A stretch of 64,000 nucleotides of DNA, from NCBI RefSeq assembly GCF_034424525.1, contig NZ_CP139979.1, positions 2,567,001 to 2,631,000 of the forward strand. The letters run 5' to 3'. The DNA comes from Sphingobium yanoikuyae. Lineage in GTDB: Bacteria > Pseudomonadota > Alphaproteobacteria > Sphingomonadales > Sphingomonadaceae. The translations under genes and the position numbers were made by a program. Below the pieces are notes generated by a model that worked only from the letters and a program-made list of their open reading frames with translations, did no database searches and was not told the origin of the DNA. Below are positions 61,577 to 64,000 of this stretch, piece after piece (the stretch's first letter is position 1; every line of letters starts with the position of its first letter).

Positions 61577-63439
61577 TCAGCCTTCGGGCAGTTCGAACAC
61601 CCAGAATGAGCCACCCTGGCTGACCGAGCGCGTCAGGTCCGCCATGTCACCACCCCATAGCGGCACCGCGCCGCCATAGCCCGAGGCAAGGCCGATATAT
61701 TGCTTGCCGTCCATCTCCCAGGTGATGGGCACGGACACCACGCCCGACCCGGTCTGGAATTTCCACAGCTCCTCGCCAGTCTTGGCGTTGAACAGCTTCA
61801 CATAGCCGTCGCTTGTGCCCTGGACGACGATATTGCCCTTGGTCGTCAGGTTGCCGCCCCATAGCGGCAGATGCTCCTTCGCCTCCCAGGCGATCTTGCC
61901 GGTCTTGGGGTCCAGCGCCCGCAGCACGCCGACATGATCGTCGAACTGCTTGCGGATGCGGAAGCCCTGACCGAGATAGGCGGCACCCTTGTTATAGGTC
62001 ACATTCTCGGTCCAGTAATCTTCCGACCAGTCGTTGGACGGGATGTAGAACAGTCCGGTTCCCGGATTGTAGGACATGGGCATCCAGTTGGTGCCGCCCA
62101 GGAAATTGGGGGTGACCTTGATCACGTCCCCCTTGTCCTGGCCTGGTGCGGGCGGCGGCGGACGCTGCCCCGGATTTTCGATCGGCCGGCCATTGGCCAC
62201 ATCCCATTTGCTGGCCCAGCTGATGTTCGGGACGAAGGGATAGATGCCCAGCGCCGATCCTTTCTGCTTGCTGATCTTGCCATCGCGCTTGGTCAGCTTG
62301 TCGAGATCGGTCAGGAAGAAATAGCCGTTGCGATCGGCATGGGCGCCGGCGCGGATCGTCTTGCCGTCCTTTTCCAGATCGAACAGCACGATCGGGTTGT
62401 TGCCCGAAAAGTCCCAGGCGTCGTTGGGCGTATGCTGGAAGAAGCCCACCGGCTCGCCGGTCGACGGTTCGATATAGACCTGGCCCGATGTGTAGAGGCT
62501 GTCGCCCGGCGAACGCTTCCAGGTGTTCCATGGCGCGGGATTGCCGGTACCGATGACGATCGTGTTGGTCTTCACGTCAAAGGTCGCCGACTGCCAGGGG
62601 GCTCCGCCGCCATGGTTCCACGCCTCGACCTTCTTGCCATCCTTGTCATTGGGCCAGCTCGGCGCCTTGGGATCGCCAGTGAAGCTCGACGGCTTGCCGT
62701 TGAGGCGGCCCTGATGCCCCTCAACCATCGGCCGCATCCAGATTTCCTCGCCGGTGTCGGGATCGCGGGCATAAAGTTCGCCCACCACGCCGAATTCATC
62801 ACCGGACGATCCGTGGATCAGCATGACGCGCCCGGTCTTCTGATCCTTCACGATCGTCGGCGCGCCGGTCATGGTGTAGCCGGCCTTGTGATCCTGGAAC
62901 TTCTTGTTCCACACCACCTTGCCGGTCTTGCGGTCGAGCGCGATCATGGAGGCGTCGAGCGTGCCGAGGAAGATCTTGTCGCCATAGATGGCCGCGCCGC
63001 GATTGATGACGTCGCAGCAGGGACGGATGTCATCGGGCAGGCGCGCGGTGTAGGACCAGATCTTCTTGCCCGTCGCCGCGTCCAGCGCGAATATCCGGCT
63101 GTAGGATGCGGTCACATAGATGACACCGTCATAGAAGAGGGCCTGGCTTTCCTGTCCGCGCTGCCGCTCGTCGCCGAAGGAGAAAACCCATTTCGGCACC
63201 AGTTTCTTCGCAGTGTCACTGTTGATCTGGTCGAGCGTGCTGAACCGCTGGGCCCGCACGCCCAGGCCATACATCAGCACATTGTCGTTGCTCTGCTCGT
63301 CATTCAGGATGTCGTCCCAGCTGACGCCCGGCAGCTTGAAATCATGCTTGGCCGCAGCCCCATTCTGGCCCAGCGCCGGCCCCGCCAGCATCGTTGCCAG
63401 CGCCGTAATAGCCGCCAGCCGCCCCCTTGCTCCTCGCAT
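61577..63439 (-). CDS. PQQ-dependent alcohol dehydrogenase (calcium type)
   Basis: 620-aa periplasmic quinoprotein. Signal peptide AAITALATMLAGPALGQ; propeller repeats such as RIFALDAATGKKIW; the vicinal disulfide Cys141-Cys142 in PCCDVINRG. Metal/PQQ ligands: Glu220, Asn300 (GNPAPW) and Asp343 (AWDFSGNN). The residue two after the catalytic Asp is Ser345, not the Asp that marks lanthanide enzymes, so Ca2+ is predicted. It has no cytochrome domain and no adjacent cytochrome or pqq genes. AAGGAGG supports the start. Confidence 0.92.
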   Translation of the reverse strand: MRGARGRLAAITALATMLAGPALGQNGAAAKHDFKLPGVSWDDILNDEQSNDNVLMYGLGVRAQRFSTLDQINSDTAKKLVPKWVFSFGDERQRGQESQALFYDGVIYVTASYSRIFALDAATGKKIWSYTARLPDDIRPCCDVINRGAAIYGDKIFLGTLDASMIALDRKTGKVVWNKKFQDHKAGYTMTGAPTIVKDQKTGRVMLIHGSSGDEFGVVGELYARDPDTGEEIWMRPMVEGHQGRLNGKPSSFTGDPKAPSWPNDKDGKKVEAWNHGGGAPWQSATFDVKTNTIVIGTGNPAPWNTWKRSPGDSLYTSGQVYIEPSTGEPVGFFQHTPNDAWDFSGNNPIVLFDLEKDGKTIRAGAHADRNGYFFLTDLDKLTKRDGKISKQKGSALGIYPFVPNISWASKWDVANGRPIENPGQRPPPPAPGQDKGDVIKVTPNFLGGTNWMPMSYNPGTGLFYIPSNDWSEDYWTENVTYNKGAAYLGQGFRIRKQFDDHVGVLRALDPKTGKIAWEAKEHLPLWGGNLTTKGNIVVQGTSDGYVKLFNAKTGEELWKFQTGSGVVSVPITWEMDGKQYIGLASGYGGAVPLWGGDMADLTRSVSQGGSFWVFELPEG

Positions 63440-63544
63440 CGCATCCTCCTTGGCAGTGCGGCTTGATCGCCGCTTACCCGGAGAAGTGTAGGAAGGCTTT
63501 CTGAGAGCGTCCTGAGCGCTTCATGAGATCCCTCTCAATATCGC

Positions 63545-64000
63545 TCATGCTTTGGTCCCATGCCGCAGCATGAAACCGACCCCACGCACCGTCAGCAGGT
63601 CGGGCGCGCAGGCGTGCGCGGCCAGGCGCTTGCGCAAATAGCCGACATAGACGTCGACGCTGTTTTCCGTGACGTCGGCGTCGGTGCCCCACGCCATGTC
63701 CAATATCTGGCTGCGTGATACCACCTGTCCAGCCTGACGGGTCAGGCACAACAGCAGGTCGAACTCGCGCCGGCTGCAATCGAGCGGCTTCCTCTCGATC
63801 TGCGCCGTCCGGGCACGAATGTCGATCGCCAGCGATCCCAGCGACAGGCGCTCGGCATCGCGGCCTTCGCGACGTCGAACCATGACCGCCAGCCGCGCCA
63901 GCAATTCCTCGAAGGAAAAAGGCTTGGTCAGATAATCATCGGCGCCGCAGCGAAACCCCTCCAGCTTCTCGTCCAGGCTGGCACGCGCGGTCAGCATGCA
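63545..64000 (-). CDS. OmpR-family response regulator, N-terminus missing
   Basis: Cut by the right edge; at least 151 residues are visible. The start of the visible part, MLTARASLDEKLEGFRCGADDYLTKPF, is the end of a receiver domain with the conserved Thr and Lys (TKPF). The C-terminal winged helix follows (LDCSRREFDLLLCLTRQAGQVVSRSQILDMAWG; NSVDVYVGYLRKRL; RGVGFML). The phosphorylated Asp and the partner kinase lie beyond the edge. Transcribed toward the PQQ gene; whether it regulates it is unknown. Confidence 0.92.
   Translation of the reverse strand, partial: CMLTARASLDEKLEGFRCGADDYLTKPFSFEELLARLAVMVRRREGRDAERLSLGSLAIDIRARTAQIERKPLDCSRREFDLLLCLTRQAGQVVSRSQILDMAWGTDADVTENSVDVYVGYLRKRLAAHACAPDLLTVRGVGFMLRHGTKA

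Noticed and set aside
61871-63466. 531-aa plus-strand frame
   Set aside because: Antisense of the PQQ dehydrogenase.

Overview
This is a high-GC chromosomal window from an alphaproteobacterium, most likely a sphingomonad (Sphingobium/Sphingomonas type). Evidence: a Ros/MucR zinc-finger regulator beside an alphaproteobacterial-type Fur; the miaB-phoH-ybeY-corC order; a pdhC/lpd locus; abundant TonB, Tat and lipoprotein export signals; and 4-bp ATGA overlaps inside operons. Both ends cut through genes. No tRNA, rRNA or CRISPR array was recognised.

Layout. 1-4034: an RND tripartite efflux pump (permease cut by the left edge, lipoprotein adaptor) divergent from its TetR repressor, with a perfect palindrome between them. 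4082-11054: exported amidohydrolase, a 56-aa small protein, a large M16 peptidase, an RhlE-type RNA helicase and a PNPOx-fold stress protein. 11160-18809: housekeeping block nfu, tsaB, rimI, mucR, fur, plsC, miaB, phoH, ybeY, corC, ended by palindromic repeats. 19169-25055: DUF2142 membrane protein, PAP2 phosphatase, lpd, thioesterase, pdhC and a universal stress protein.

25477-31737 is the least explained part: a JmjC/cupin-like putative oxygenase translationally coupled to a FemAB/CelD-like GNAT, facing a complete ABC exporter-HlyD-TolC operon whose ATPase domain has lost the catalytic motifs. 31922-36330 is a paoABC-like molybdenum aldehyde oxidoreductase operon followed by an isochorismatase-fold hydrolase.

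36606-47748 is a coherent sucrose/raffinose-family sugar regulon. A LacI regulator, a sugar MFS, a TonB receptor, a TPR-2OG oxygenase and a GH68-ROK kinase-GH36 operon are tied together by four copies of a GCAAACGTTTGC-type operator at three promoter regions. The likely flow is TonB receptor (outer membrane), exported GH36 alpha-galactosidase, MFS import of sucrose, cytoplasmic GH68 sucrase, then ROK fructokinase.

47916-64000: rlmJ, an IS5 remnant, and a LysR-divergent aldehyde dehydrogenase/SDR pair. Next is a five-gene operon of epoxide hydrolase, Ohr, two more alpha/beta hydrolases and cytochrome P460, in which four of five products carry export signals. Then come an exported thioredoxin-like protein with a CxxS active site, a 913-aa wHTH-STAND regulator, an exported pentapeptide-repeat protein, a PQQ alcohol dehydrogenase with calcium-type ligands, and an OmpR-type response regulator cut by the right edge.
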